From Adiantum capillus-veneris (taxonomy: Eukaryota > Streptophyta > Polypodiopsida > Polypodiales > Pteridaceae), in contig CM043963.1 in the NCBI GenBank assembly GCA_014529385.2, positions 79,632,412 to 79,696,411 on the forward strand: 64,000 nt of DNA. The letters are read 5' to 3'. Below the pieces are notes generated by a model. It was given only the letters and a program-made list of their open reading frames with translations. It was not told where the DNA came from and did not search any database. Of this stretch, positions 51,415 to 64,000 are shown piece by piece. The translations under genes were made by a program, and so were the position numbers. Position 1 is the stretch's first letter; each line of letters starts with the position of its first letter.

Positions 51415-52614
51415 AGGCTCATTTCATGTATTCTTGTGGGGACAAGCATGATAGGCATGCCCTTGCTCCCCGCACTTGAAACAACGATTGTCTTTACGAT
51501 AACGCTCAAGCTCTTCACGAGAGGGTTTATTTTTGCCTTTATAAACTCCCTTCTCCTTAGCTTTGTTTTTGTTGGTGTTGCCTTTAGGAGACTTTTGGAC
51601 ATTGTCCTTCCCTTGGGGCTTGTTATTATGGTCCTTGTTCTCCGTAGGCTTAAGATTTCTCTTAGCCCCTTACTGGAAATTGATTCGTGAAGCCACCATG
51701 GTATGGTGTATGATCGCAAATATGGTGCATGGACTTTGGGAGTTGACATATTCCGCCATATCTTCAATTAAACCCGCACAAAAATGTTGTTTTTGCTCTC
51801 CAAAATCCATCTTTTTGAAGATAGTGCCTTTGAGATGTAAGTCCCAAAATTTGTCTGCATATTTGTGAATAGATTCATAGGGAGAGAGGTTCAAGCTTCA
51901 CCATTCGGTGAGTACTTTGTCTTTGGCATCGGTAGCCAAAAACTGCTTCATGATGGAAGCTCTTAAAGCTTTCCATGTTCGTGGAGCTTCACCATGTGCT
52001 TGTAGGAGGCTAGACCACCATTGCCTGGTGGACTTTTGAAAATGCACAGCTACATGGTGTAGCTTAGAGGACTCCATGAAGCCCTCGTTTCCAAATGCCG
52101 CATCGAATTGTTGGATGAAGGCCAAGACTTTGTTCGTAGCACCAAAGGTGCCATCGTAGGTAAGGAAAGAGATGTTCTTTCCTCCCTCTTTGAACTTTTT
52201 TAGCTTGGATGACCTCTTCCGTGCGGCATAAGATTTCCTATGGCCTCTTCTTTTTGGTGGTTCAAAAGTTGCACCATCACTTTCTTCAAAAGAGGAAGAA
52301 TTTGAGGAGGAGAGAGAAGAGGGTGACCTCTTTCTCGCCTTTTTCTTCCCTTGTTCCTCCTTGTTTGCACCATCAATTTCTTCATAAGAGGAAGAGGATG
52401 AAGAAGATGGAGAAGAGGGTGACCTCTTTCTCACCTTTTTCTTCTCTTTTTTTCTATCATATCTCTTTGAATTATGGTGTGGAGAAGTGTACGATGGTCT
52501 TCTCCATTTAGGGGGTGTTGGAGAGCGTTTTGCCCACCATCTTTGTGGATCCATCTCCGCCGAGGTGGCAGGAGACTCACTTCTTTCTCGTTCTTTCAGT
52601 GGGAGCTCTACCAT
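51415..52614 (-). pseudogene. Chromovirus gag with CCHC knuckle
   Basis: From 52,614: an arginine/serine/glutamate-rich N-terminal half containing two near-identical acidic/basic repeats (KKVRKRSPSSPSSSS and KKARKRSPSSLSSSN). The capsid part follows (FLTYDGTFGATNKVLAFI, STRQWWSSLLQAHG, LRASIMKQFLA). TGA at 51,898-51,900 (from CGA) interrupts before SLNLSPYESIHKYADKFW. The knuckle CFKCGEQGHAYHAC lies at about 51,450-51,495. Confidence 0.85.
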
Positions 52615-52985
52615 TGAAACTTGAATTCTCCTTTGGGAAGGAGATGCATCGTCAAGTAGCAGATTTTTGAGCCCTTTGTACGGATCCTCTACTTCTTCCC
52701 TTATCCGAGAGAGGCCTCTTTTGGAAGTCTCACAGGGAGGCTTCCTAGGTACTCTCTCTTCTTGGTGGGGAGTTTGGAGAATTCCATGAGCACGTAGCTA
52801 TCATTGCATTTCACTTTGGAGATTAAGACCATAGCTCTCCACGGTGATGCCTCGTTATCTACACGAAGTAGGCACACTACAAGGCTAAAAAATCCCTATT
52901 ACTTACTCAATTGCAATTAATAATACTAGCCATTTATAGTTAGCTTGAGGACCTCTCTTCTTGAGCAAGAAAAGATAAACCTTGT
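52615..52985 (-). other. Chromovirus leader
   Basis: About 370 bp between primer site and gag; no feature recognised. Confidence 0.6.
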
Positions 52986-52997
52986 GCTCTGATACCA
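52986..52997 (-). promoter_or_regulatory. Chromovirus primer-binding site (initiator-Met tRNA)
   Basis: TGGTATCAGAGC on the minus strand, one base after the LTR. Confidence 0.95.
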
Positions 52998-52998
52998 A

Positions 52999-53368
52999 TG
53001 TAACATTTAATGGTCTAGTAACTTGTGTGTAGAAAAAAATAACATAGACATAGTGAGCATTTCATTAAGAATAGATTCCTAATGAGCATAGCAAGAGTGC
53101 TTGGATGGAAGAGCAACAAAAGCATAACACCTAGTTAGATAGGCATGAACAATACTTCAAAAATAGAGAGAAATTAAGCTATTGACAACAGTTGAGGACC
53201 GGATTTTCATGGAGCCGGTCCCCCCTCCAAAAGGCTTTCTATTATATGTTTCCCCCATCAAGGGAGACATTTTATAATACAGTACTTTGTGTTCCTTCAA
53301 TAACTTGTTGGTGCAATGAAGATGGATGCTTCAAGCACCAAGCTCACACTTGAAAAACACAATATTAA
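52999..53368 (-). repeat. Chromovirus 5' LTR, truncated
   Basis: 370 bp matching 41,064-41,432 of the other LTR, then abrupt change to LARD sequence at 53,369. About 1.2 kb of the LTR, including its promoter end, is lost. Confidence 0.85.
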
Positions 53369-55945
53369 GCCTATATGCGTACAATAGTGTGCTTATACAA
53401 CACTCTCATAGAGAGAGGTAACATAAGTCACATCTTGACCCACCTACTTTGTATGTGGTCATGATTGTACCAGGGTGACGTAAGTATGGCACTTTGTCTA
53501 TGAATAAACATAAATAAAAAATATTTTAAGAAATTAATAACCTACCTTATCCTTGACAAAGTAGATAGTGCTATAGCAAAAGCGTAAACAATAATGAGAT
53601 GAATTATGTCTACCTCACTAGCATGCCATGCACGCAGAGGTGTAAACCCTTGGCAACAATGACAGCCCCTACAAATTGAGCCGATACTAGAATTTCCTTA
53701 AACAAGTGGACATGGTTACATCACAATTTGTCATTTTAGACATAAATTGTGAGCTTACATCAACATAGTACCAAATATGTGGGCCATTATCCTTGATTTG
53801 AAGTCATTGGATAGTACTTGGTACAGAATAGAGCCTTGCTTCACATGAAAGTTGGCTAAGCATGTTGCTTTGCATAATATAAAAATCATTTGGAAATGAA
53901 AATTGTAATAACATGGTTGCCTCTCTTAGAGCGACTGTCTTTGCTTTAAGCGGATTCATACCATATATGCTGAAAAATTTAGAGCTATCGGATGTACCCA
54001 ATATGACATCATGGCGTGGGTCATACTTACCTCCAAGAGAAAATAAGATAAACATTGTGCCCAAGTATCCTGAAGTGCATATGCTAATAGCATATTCCAA
54101 ACTTTGGAAACTTCTATGCAAGATGCCCTAAAGTGAAGCCTTGCTTTAGATAAGTTTATCAAAAAGATGAGAGAGAACGCAACCTGAGTGCTCATAGCTA
54201 ACATGTACTCCTAGTGATACACATATGTCAAAGCAAAAAAGAGTCGACCTTGTCTAGCTTTCATGAAGAAAATCAGCCTTGCCCAAGTGAACATCTTTTT
54301 GAGAATCCTTAGATTGCCCAATCTTGAAATAGATAGCTCAAGAAGCTTAGCTATATCAAATTTCATCTTACTGCCAATCTCTACTCAACCGAAGCAACAT
54401 TTGCTTTGTCAAGTTGGAATTGTAGAAAGTGAATAAGTTCAAAATTGAAACATAAAGGTAACATACTTACCAATTGCTGTAACCATTGTCCTTGGCATAA
54501 AAAAATCAAAACATCTAGTGGCATGCTTGTGCTTTTAATGTACTTCACGTACCTACGTGCTTGCACATTGGCAAGCTACAATGAATTTGAAATGATTATG
54601 CATCCAATGCATGGAACTGCACTCCTAAAAGCCTTGCTTTCCCCGATCCTCTAGGTAGCACAAGGAGGAGATGTCAAAAATATAATAGCCGATGTAATAC
54701 ACAAGCTAAGAATCCCTGTATGGAGCATTGCTCCATCGTTGAAATCGATGTATTGTGGTGCATCTTATGGTATTATCTTATTAAATAGAGTTAAAAGGAG
54801 ATTAGCCCCACCTATTGTCAACCTTGTTGATTAATATACCAGATTTAAAACTTAAAAAACATCTACTATTATTGCAAAAACAAATCATACATAAGTTGCT
54901 CAATATTGATGGCATTTAACCTTGAAATCCCATTGGGTATGTCTTGCCAACAATGAGTTGAGCATAATTGTTTTTGACTTTTTCTTACAAGCCATCAACC
55001 ATTTTTGACTCGCTTAGAGTGTTAGGCAACCTTGCCTACTTGTAGCTGCTATGATTAATCAATTGCTTATGAAGGGTAGCAATAGGCCTTGCCTTTGCAT
55101 CATCATATCCTTGTCATGCTTCACTTTGGATAGTCCTACAAAAATTATTAAAATGTAGAAATGAAATCTCTAATTTGAACATACTTATCGGCCCTCCTTG
55201 AAATGACCACCACCATGCCTTGCAAGGGTTTTGCAGGAGTTCTAAACTAGCCTGTGACCTTGTTGACTGCTGTAAAAAGATGCATATAGATGCCTTGCTT
55301 GCCCTTTTAACAGTCCAGGGTTGCTCATAGACAAAAGCCCTAGACCAGAGGGTATTCCGAGAAGGTGACAACTAATTGTTCAATTTTCAAAGAGGTGAAG
55401 CTTCAAGGATTGATTCTTTGAGGGAATTCTGCCTAGCTTCTTTAAGGAATTGTTGCATGCTACTGCAAAGTGAAAGTTTGATGGTCTTTAACACCATGCA
55501 TCCTACATGTTGTCCATGCCGGCACCTTGCATGCTTTCCATAATCGACTGTTTCTGCTATGGGACATGCCCCTTCAGGTGTCCTTAGGGCACCTGAAGGG
55601 TGCCCATGAACTTCAATAACATTAAAAAAAAAAACCACAGCTATGGTGGCTTGCTACAGGTGATGGTGAAAGCAACAAAATGTTCACAACAGCCCTACTG
55701 CTCGGCACAAGACGCTGCAGAAATGTCTTCTCTTCCAGAGGGATGAGATCCCATTTGGAGCCATATTCTCTTCAACCTGTGGAGACCGCTGCTCCTCTCT
55801 TTTGCAGACAAGGGTCTCTTCCTGTGGGCCTCAACCTTCTTGGCTCTATGTAATCAAGGGGTCATGCCCACAGCCTCCCCCTTCCTTGCAAGAAAGCTTG
55901 TCTATGGCCCAAGCTCGCCCACACACACACACACACAGAGATATA

Positions 55946-56026
<81 letters not shown>

Positions 56027-56082
56027 TTTCATGCAACTTCCATGCAGCCCCTGCATGCCTTCTTTTCCCTCTTCCGCATGGC
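53369..56082 (-). other. LARD copy 1 interior, right part
   Basis: Non-coding. From about 53,560 to 54,250 it aligns in order with 62,400-63,140 of copy 2 (for example TCCTTGACAAAGTA and GAAGCCTTGCTT motifs in both). The stretch 54,250-55,900 is not clearly matched and shows no gene. It ends with a compound microsatellite (55,919-56,026) next to the terminal repeat. Confidence 0.6.
55919..56026. repeat. Compound CA / AT / GA microsatellite
   Basis: CA units, then about 27 AT/TA units, then about 13 GA units in direct succession. Confidence 0.95.
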
Positions 56083-56224
56083 TGACCTGCTCCTTTGGGC
56101 TAGAGCACGCCACATTCCACCCAATTGTGCCCTATATAGGCCTTGCCTAGCTAATTATACGGACCCCTTTTACTGCATGTCCGTCTTGGCCCTTGGCTTG
56201 CCCGGTCTTACCCTAGGCCTTCCA
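56083..56224 (-). repeat. LARD copy 1 right (5') terminal repeat
   Basis: About 142 bp ending CCTTCCA on the plus strand, aligning with 35,711-35,851 (GTGCCCTATATAGGCCTTGC shared). The inner boundary is approximate. Confidence 0.65.
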
Positions 56225-57150
56225 TTATCGATCCCCACTTTTTGTAAAGAATACCACCAAAAAGTGTAGAAACTTGTACCATCAATCCATGCTTTCACCC
56301 AAATAGAGAGATTGTTTCCATAGTCTCTATGGTAGGAGTAAAGTGAACCATCTTCTTGGACAAACGGTCAACAATCAACCACTACCAAAATCAAGCACTT
56401 GGCTATTTGAGTTCTTGATAGTATCACCATAAATCCATAGAAACACTTTGCCAATTATTTTCCAACATCTGTAAAGGTTGTAACACCCCAAGAACTTTAA
56501 CTCTTTTAGCTTTCTTAACTTGACACTAAAAAATTATGTGACATACTTGTGGACTTCTTGCTTGAGATTAGGCCACCAAAATGTCTCCTTTACTAATTGT
56601 AAAGTCTTATCAATGCTAGGATGGCCCACACAAGGACTATCATGAAAGTCATGCAAAAAAAATTCTCTTAGTTTTTGTGCATAAGGAACATAAATATTTC
56701 TTTTCCGTTTAAGAAATCCATTCTCCATTGAGAAAAAACAAATTTGGTAGAGAACTACTTGAATTAGACGGATTTGTACCATCAAGAGTAATAAAATTTT
56801 GGATCCATCCTCAAACTTATTGATTTTAAATAAGGGTCTTCTTTTCATGATTCCTAAATTTCTTGAAGTAGAGTACTCTCTAACACAATAAAACTCATAT
56901 TATGCATAATGCACAATAATTTGCCAGTTGCCAACATTATCTTTGCCCTTTTTGTATAGAATTTACATGTGAAATTCTTCCATTAACTCAACCCATTTAC
57001 AATTCTAATTGAATACAAAAATACTTCAAGGTATGATGATCTATGTAAACTTTTAAACTCTATGCCATAAAGATAATGACGCAAAATTCTAAGTGCATGA
57101 ACAATATCTCAAAGGTGTTATATTCTATGGTGCTAGCCACGCCAAAATCA
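56225..57150 (-). pseudogene. Ret-D RNase H and integrase remnant, proximal part
   Basis: Minus-strand frames: SLKVYIDHHTLKYFC (RNase H end, about 57,040), a 104-residue piece with FFLHDFHDSPCVGHPSID and LVKETFWWPNLKQEVHKYV (integrase zinc module), then LILVVVD (start of the core) near 56,390. It ends at the LARD terminal repeat and resumes at 35,710 with the distal integrase. Many stops. Confidence 0.7.
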
Positions 57151-58884
<1,734 letters not shown>

Positions 58885-58897
58885 TGGTATTAGAGCT
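58885..58897 (+). promoter_or_regulatory. Degenerate initiator-Met primer site
   Basis: TGGTATTAGAGCT, one mismatch (C to T) from the usual site. It suggests that an old plus-strand LTR ends just before it, containing the TC repeat. Confidence 0.5.
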
Positions 58898-59571
58898 CAG
58901 ATGATTCCTCTTCTATGGAGGATCCAATCCTTTTCTGTAGCACACATGGGTTCTTGAAATGAATCCAAGGGAGATAGGAGATGAGAAAATAAAATTCCGA
59001 ACACAAAAACATGTGAAATCAACAGAGTTCCTAACAAGAATAGGCCTTTTGTTGAGGAGTCGAGAGATTTGAGAAATTTTTTGGTGGGGAATCTTGATAG
59101 AACGGAGTGCAAACATCAACTGCATGTTGACATGTGTATGAAAAAATTAATCAAGCCTTAATCAAGTACTCCAATGACCCAAAATATGTGAATCACCTAA
59201 AGAATACCTGCTTGACAAAGTTCACTCTAGATGGTGAGAGGTGTCCATGCTCCTCTAAAGTTTGTAATGAAGTAGAAAGAAAAGCCAAGTACACACAAGA
59301 AAAAATTGTACTTGTAGAAAGAGTTCAATGAGGCTCTTCAAAATAAGACAAATAAGTTGATGAAACTTCTAAAGCACTCTCAAAAGGAGAGCAAAACAAT
59401 AGATTTCCCCAGTTATTTGGGCCAAAAATTAAGTTGCAAGGTAGTTATAAGATCCAAGAAGCGTGTCTTTTTTAGGACGACAAATTTTTCTTCATCTTCA
59501 AAGAGTTTTGCCAGTTTGTCTTCCTCTACTTCTAGTGAGGATGAGAAGAACAAGAGAAAAAGCAAGAAAAG
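58898..59571 (+). pseudogene. Decayed gag-like region, left of LARD copy 2
   Basis: Broken plus-strand frames ending in 59,357-59,605: a serine-rich and lysine-rich segment (SSSSKSFASLSSSTSSED, KNKRKSKK). After LARD copy 2 the same kind of lysine-rich sequence resumes at 63,686. Position after a primer site suggests a gag; no capsid motif is visible. Confidence 0.4.
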
Positions 59572-59724
59572 TGTAAGGCCAGCAGGTAGACAGACATGCG
59601 AATAACCTCCCAACCATCCTATATATAGGCCCCTGGCCCTCTTCCATATATAGACCCCTTTACTGCATGTGTGTCCGGCACATTGCCCGGGCCGTGCCCC
59701 TCCAGTCCTACCCTTGGCATGACA
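59572..59724 (-). repeat. LARD copy 2 left (3') terminal repeat
   Basis: 153 bp, TGTAAGGCC...GGCATGACA, with TATATATAGG and CATATATAG promoter-like blocks. Confidence 0.75.
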
Positions 59725-62355
59725 TTACTCCCCCCTTGGAGAAGCGTTTTCGTCCTCGAAAACACAAGTGGTGGTATCTTCATAAGAACACTAATGTTTT
59801 CCGCCGTGGTATCCCGCATGGATCCAACAATTCGTTGAATCGGAACCCGTTTCATTGGGAGGTTCAATGAAATCAAGAGTACCATCTTGATTTTCTACAT
59901 TCTTGTCCCTCTGCAACCGTCTTGGTTAACCGACGCAGAATCAAAAGAGAGTGAAGGCTCCATTTAGAACTCACTTGAGAATGCTAAACGAGTTATCACG
60001 ACTAAGAGGTGTTTAAATGCATACCCAGGTTTCAGACTTTCTGAAGGTACTGGAATGTGCAATATAACCTCGGCTCATCTTTCCATGAAAGTACTATGCT
60101 GACATACTTATCAGCAGCAACCAAGTCCTTGACTTGCGGTGGTTTCTTGCCAATAGTCAACCTCATCCAAACTGATGATTAAGGTTGATAACTTGAGAAT
60201 AACAGGCAGAGACTAGAACTAGTCGTAACATGCCTTTCATCATAGGAAGCAAACTCCAAACCAGAAAAGTAACCGATCTAGTTATTTCACTTCTTGCTAA
60301 TGTATGCACTTAGCATATCCTTTAGCGTTCTTTACTAACGTATGCACTTTGCCTATCCTTTAGTACCAAATAGAATGCTTGTAAGATGCCCATCCTACGC
60401 GGGATGAGTAGCAACAGTAAGAGTGAGGTGCTTTCCCCCAACCACTTATAGACAATCGCCCACGACTGACGACAAACTATGACTCAATCATTGAGTATCC
60501 AGCCATATACTCGATATGGAATGGAGACAACCAACTAGGTTGAAAGTAGATTGGAGTTTCAAGCATCCAATCAGAAACACCCAGACTTAGCCATCACCTT
60601 GTGTGGCAGGGTGTAAACTCATATTAAATCTGCAAGAGAAATTGCACTGACTGTGCAAAAAATTGTAGAAAGAATAAAGTCCATGAATTTGCATGCTGCT
60701 CCGAATAAATTTGTGTTAAACACTAGGGCCCATAACACCTAGTGTGCATGCATTTAACACAAACATATCCGAACCGCAATTCCATGACGAGACTTTTCAC
60801 TAAACTTACGTGAAAATCTTGCAACAAAAGTTGAACCATAATAGAATGTAACAACCCGGTCACACCTAGGAATCAACCAGGAGACCTTCTCATGAACATA
60901 GCATACTTTGCAGCAAAAGTTGGACCATAATAGAATGTGACAACCCAATCACACCTAGGTAACAACCATGAGACATTCTCATGTACATAGCATACTTAGC
61001 TATATGTAGTAATGACCCTCCGTTAAGGTGGTTTCACAGCACTTGTAATCGTAACAAATTTGTGCTTAGTACCCGACAATTTTTGGCCACTGAAATTGCT
61101 CCTGATAGTGTGTGCGTAAAATGGTCGAACCAATGGATGCGACCAGCACCTAGGGACTTCGTCGCAACACATTGGTAAAAAGTTGGCACCAGTGTCAGTC
61201 CAAGAGACTCATATTCTCCACATGTGGAATATGTCTCAAACAAGGATATCAAGAAAAGCGACATCCATCAAGTACGAGCTGGTACTTGTGTGTGGAGGTA
61301 GCTGCAAACACTCCGCGACAAGAGTGAGAGGGACCCTCATTATCATGCTCCACACTGGCTAAACTGAACTCCTTGAGTTCCTAGACCATGTTGTGTCCCA
61401 TGTGACAACATGTGCCAAATCGAACCCTACAACTTGGTTCGTAACAACACAAGATATAGTGGACACTACGGTCCAAAATACTCCATTCCAACATGCCCTT
61501 GGCATGGCTATGAAACATTCAAGCCTATGTATACGACTTGTAGTGGAAACCGTGGGTGTTGCCTGCGCAATCCGACCCCGTTGGTTAATATCTACGTAGT
61601 CAAACCTCATGGTAAGACCCTCTGTAGAAACTGCTCAACTAGCAGGCAACGGTAACCAACATAGTTAACCGTGTACATAATGATTGGAATCAACTTGAAA
61701 AGTTGAATTCGTCCGCTACCGTGTGGTAGATTGAGGAATTCTTTCCTTGAAAGTTTAATTGGGAGAGATCAAACTGTGATCCTCAATGCCTATGGGGTGA
61801 TTTAGTAGTCACCCTCCAGGCCGTGCCCCAGACAATATGTCCATAGACACTCTGTAGTGCTATAGAGAAAGCAGGGAATCCACACAAGTGAACTACCTAG
61901 CTCTGGTGGACAGCCATGCTGTCACAACTGATTGCTGCATCCATACTTCCTTGTAGAGATCAGCGGATGTGATTTGAAGATTATCAAAAACTCAACTTGA
62001 GTGTCGCACTGAAAACATGTAGTGCAAAAAATGACACCTTAATCATCCGTAATGACAAGACTCTTGCTTGCCCATTAACATTGATGTGTACTTCCTTGGG
62101 TGAATCTATTTGATCGTGAAAACAATCACCCGAAGAATGCCAATAGTTGGGTCTTACCCTTGGCCTAAACATGGCTCTTAGCCTGTGTGGCTCATAGCCC
62201 TTATGCAAATTAGTGTTCAATGGACAGATCGATGAAGACTAATTTGAGTAGCATCTTAGCCACGTGCTAGCTGAGAGTTAGAGCACCTTGGCTCATGCTA
62301 ACGCATGAGCAAAACATGTATCAAAAGCTTCTTAGAAGATTTTCATTATTCCCTT

Positions 62356-62357
<2 letters not shown>

Positions 62358-62389
<32 letters not shown>
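62358..62389. repeat. GA microsatellite
   Basis: About 15 GA units in the LARD copy 2 interior. Confidence 0.95.
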
Positions 62390-62391
<2 letters not shown>

Positions 62392-63549
62392 CAATCCAGA
62401 ACTTAGCTTGTCCTTGACAAAGTATCTGGTGTTATAGCGAAAGCGTTTTTCATGAGGCGGTAGAATTGAATCCACTTAGCTAGCCTTCCGTGCATGCAAA
62501 ATTTTAAGCCCGTGGCAAAAGTGATGGCCTCAAACGTGAGATACAAAACCATAAGTGCCTTGCACTTCTAAACTGGTAGGGATTCTGTGAGGTGATATTC
62601 CGTATTTGGCCAATTCTTCAAACGTGTGTGCCACTGCCCGTGATACCAATATGAGAACCCTAGGAGCTAGTCCTTGGGCAGTACCTTGGCACAAGGGAGA
62701 AGCCTTGCTGCATATAAAATTGCCAAAGCACTTTGCTTTGCACAATGACAATAATTGCCAAGTAAAATGTAAACATGGAAAAAATAAGAAAAACTTAAAC
62801 TTGGCTAACCTGGTAGTTGTTGCTGCAACCAGTTGGAGAAGCTCGCGTAAAGGTGGCTCATAGCCAAATCTGTCGTGCGAGAGAAACTTGTCGCATATGG
62901 ATATACGCCCTCTTGTACCATATACATCCGTCGTATATGAAATGAAATAATCTGTAAACAGTTTGCTAAAGCCTTCCCAAGTTTGTATGCTCATAGCATA
63001 TGCCAAACGTGGGGAAGCTCAATGCAAGATGCAGAAATTGAAGCCTTGCTTCATATAACTATGCATGGCCTCGTTGCCAACAAATGCTATTGACGACATA
63101 TGCCATAGCAAAGAGAATCAGCCTTGTCGATCATGTACAAAAAATTGACCTTGTCAAGCAATTTCAACTGAAAGTGGTTAGCTCTGGGCTAGCATCTTTG
63201 TCGGCTTCTGAAAGCAGTGACAAGAGTTCGGCCATGCCGAGCTCTGTGCACCCTTCATGAAGCCGAGCCACAGGGTGTGCTGATCTCCTTGAGATTCCAT
63301 GGGCATCAAAAGTGAACTGCTGATGATCCGTGCAGCAGATCAGGGCTGCAAGTACTCAAGCCATGCTTGAGCCATGTTGGCATGTGAAACATTGATTCGA
63401 TGCCAACAAAATGGTAATGCTTAAAACAACTGTCACAAGCCGTGCTTGTGTTGGGAGTGTCTAAATTGCACTCATATATGTTTCAGGCAAAGTATATGAG
63501 GCTTGTCATGCTTGTTCTAACCACAGAAGCACCTTGTGCTTGGCATGTG

Positions 63550-63685
63550 TGTAAAAATAGTTGTTACCAGCCTTGCTTGTGGATGCGAGGCCCCTGGCCC
63601 TTTTCCATATATAGACCCCTTTACTGCATGTGTGTCTGGCACATTGCCCGGGCCGTGCCCGTCCAGTCCTACCCTTGGCATGACA
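63550..63685 (-). repeat. LARD copy 2 right (5') terminal repeat
   Basis: About 136 bp ending CTTGGCATGACA, matching the left repeat except for an indel of about 26 bp near the start. The left boundary is approximate. Confidence 0.7.
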
Positions 63686-63840
63686 AAAAACAAGAAAAGT
63701 AGATCCAAGAAAAATTCTAGAAAGCATAAAAGGCAATCTAATCATCCAAAGAAGGAGACCTCAACCTCTTTTACGAGTTCACACACTGGAAAAACAAGAA
63801 AGAAGACCAAAAAGTTCAAGAATGGGTGGATCAAGTAGTG
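63686..63840 (+). pseudogene. Decayed gag-like region, right of LARD copy 2
   Basis: Lysine/serine-rich frame (KSRSKKNSRKHKRQSNH, GKTRKKTKKFKNGWIK) to a stop at 63,836-63,838. It continues the region that LARD copy 2 interrupted at 59,571. Confidence 0.4.
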
Positions 63841-64000
63841 GAGTAAGGACACCCATCAAACCCTTGCATTCATACAATAGTTTGATATCTCTTTCTTAAG
63901 AAGAGGTTTCAAGCCTTCAAGGTACAAAGAAGACATCTTGTCTAAGCTATCACCCAAACATGGTGGTCTATTCTTTTTTTATGAAGGAAGAACTTAGAAA
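63841..64000. other. Window edge, nothing recognised
   Basis: 160 bp of AT-rich sequence without a supported feature. Confidence 0.6.

Larger units (their letters stand above)
41064..53368 (-). mobile_element. Chromovirus (Ty3/gypsy), split by a copia insertion
   Basis: Minus strand: truncated 5' LTR (53,368 to 52,999), primer site, gag, CCHC knuckle, protease, RT, RNase H, integrase, chromodomain, polypurine tract, 3' LTR (42,627 to 41,064). The copia element at 43,241-48,328 sits between the integrase core and its C-terminal end. The left LTR is 1564 bp, while the right one keeps only 370 bp, so its outer part and some flank were deleted. Several stops and frameshifts make it inactive. Confidence 0.9.
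35711..56224 (-). mobile_element. LARD copy 1, short-LTR non-autonomous retrotransposon split by later insertions
   Basis: Left terminal repeat 35,711-35,851, right one about 56,083-56,224, both about 141 bp. Interior pieces (35,852-37,268; 40,616-41,063; 53,369 to at least 54,250) align in order with the uninterrupted copy 2 (59,725-63,549). The left repeat is preceded by the purine tract AAGGGGGGAGTAA (minus strand), so the element reads on the minus strand. Flanking bases TTATT and TTATC agree in four of five. No intact pol is visible, hence non-autonomous. Confidence 0.75.
59572..63685 (-). mobile_element. LARD copy 2, uninterrupted non-autonomous element
   Basis: Terminal repeats 59,572-59,724 and about 63,550-63,685 with CCCTGGCCCTTTTCC-like and TTTACTGCATGTGTGT shared blocks. 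The left one is followed by a purine tract (minus strand AAGGGGGGAGTAA). Interior about 3.8 kb without a substantial frame, apart from a pol-like 3' scrap (FEDENASPRGE) near 59,750. Flanks AAAAG and AAAAA. Minus-strand orientation. Serves as the empty-site reference for copy 1. Confidence 0.75.

Overview
The window looks like intergenic nuclear DNA from a large, repeat-rich land-plant genome. Nearly everything recognisable is LTR retrotransposon sequence of the Ty3/gypsy and Ty1/copia groups. Primer sites complementary to initiator-Met tRNA, a chromodomain integrase, and long CA, GA, TC and AT microsatellites fit a plant. I see no convincing intact host gene, tRNA, rRNA or CRISPR. The sequence does not identify the species; a fern, lycophyte or gymnosperm would all fit. 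Element names below are mine.

Left part (1-23.3 kb, minus strand). Ret-A (1-5081) is a gypsy element cut by the window edge: 5' LTR, primer site, gag, zinc knuckle, protease, start of RT. Next to it lie the remains of one long open reading frame of unknown function (5191-8069; globular domain, proline-rich linker, coiled coil). It is preceded by an array in which a perfect 24-bp palindrome recurs every 284-285 bp. Ret-B (about 10.7-23.3 kb) is a large Tat-like gypsy element: LTR, primer site, leader with more copies of the palindrome, gag with an extra N-terminal domain, protease, RT, RNase H and integrase. Its integrase zinc-binding module is duplicated in tandem, and a second retropepsin-like domain plus a basic tryptophan-motif tail follow the integrase core in the same frame.

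Middle (23.3-35.7 kb). A heavily decayed plus-strand region carries a second copy of the unknown reading frame, followed by Ret-A-like gag, protease, RT and RNase H. Then comes an internally deleted Ret-A relative with both LTRs (30.1-33.2 kb), a copia-like scrap with an unknown reading frame, and a minus-strand LTR with an initiator-Met primer site.

Right part (35-64 kb) is a nest of insertions. A decayed minus-strand gypsy element (Ret-D; pieces at about 35.1-35.7 and 56.2-57.2 kb) is split by a non-autonomous short-LTR element, LARD copy 1 (35,711-56,224). That copy holds a 3.35-kb TIR-like insertion with an 8-bp target duplication (37,269-40,615) and a chromovirus (41,064-53,368). The chromovirus is split by a copia element (43,241-48,328) with 231-bp LTRs and a perfect GATAG duplication. 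LARD copy 2 (59,572-63,685) lacks these insertions and shows the original layout.

Most premature stops are readable as C-to-T changes of CAA, CAG or CGA codons, as expected for methylated, silenced transposons. The features most worth a second look are the palindrome arrays, the Ret-B integrase region, the unknown long reading frame and the TIR-like insertion.
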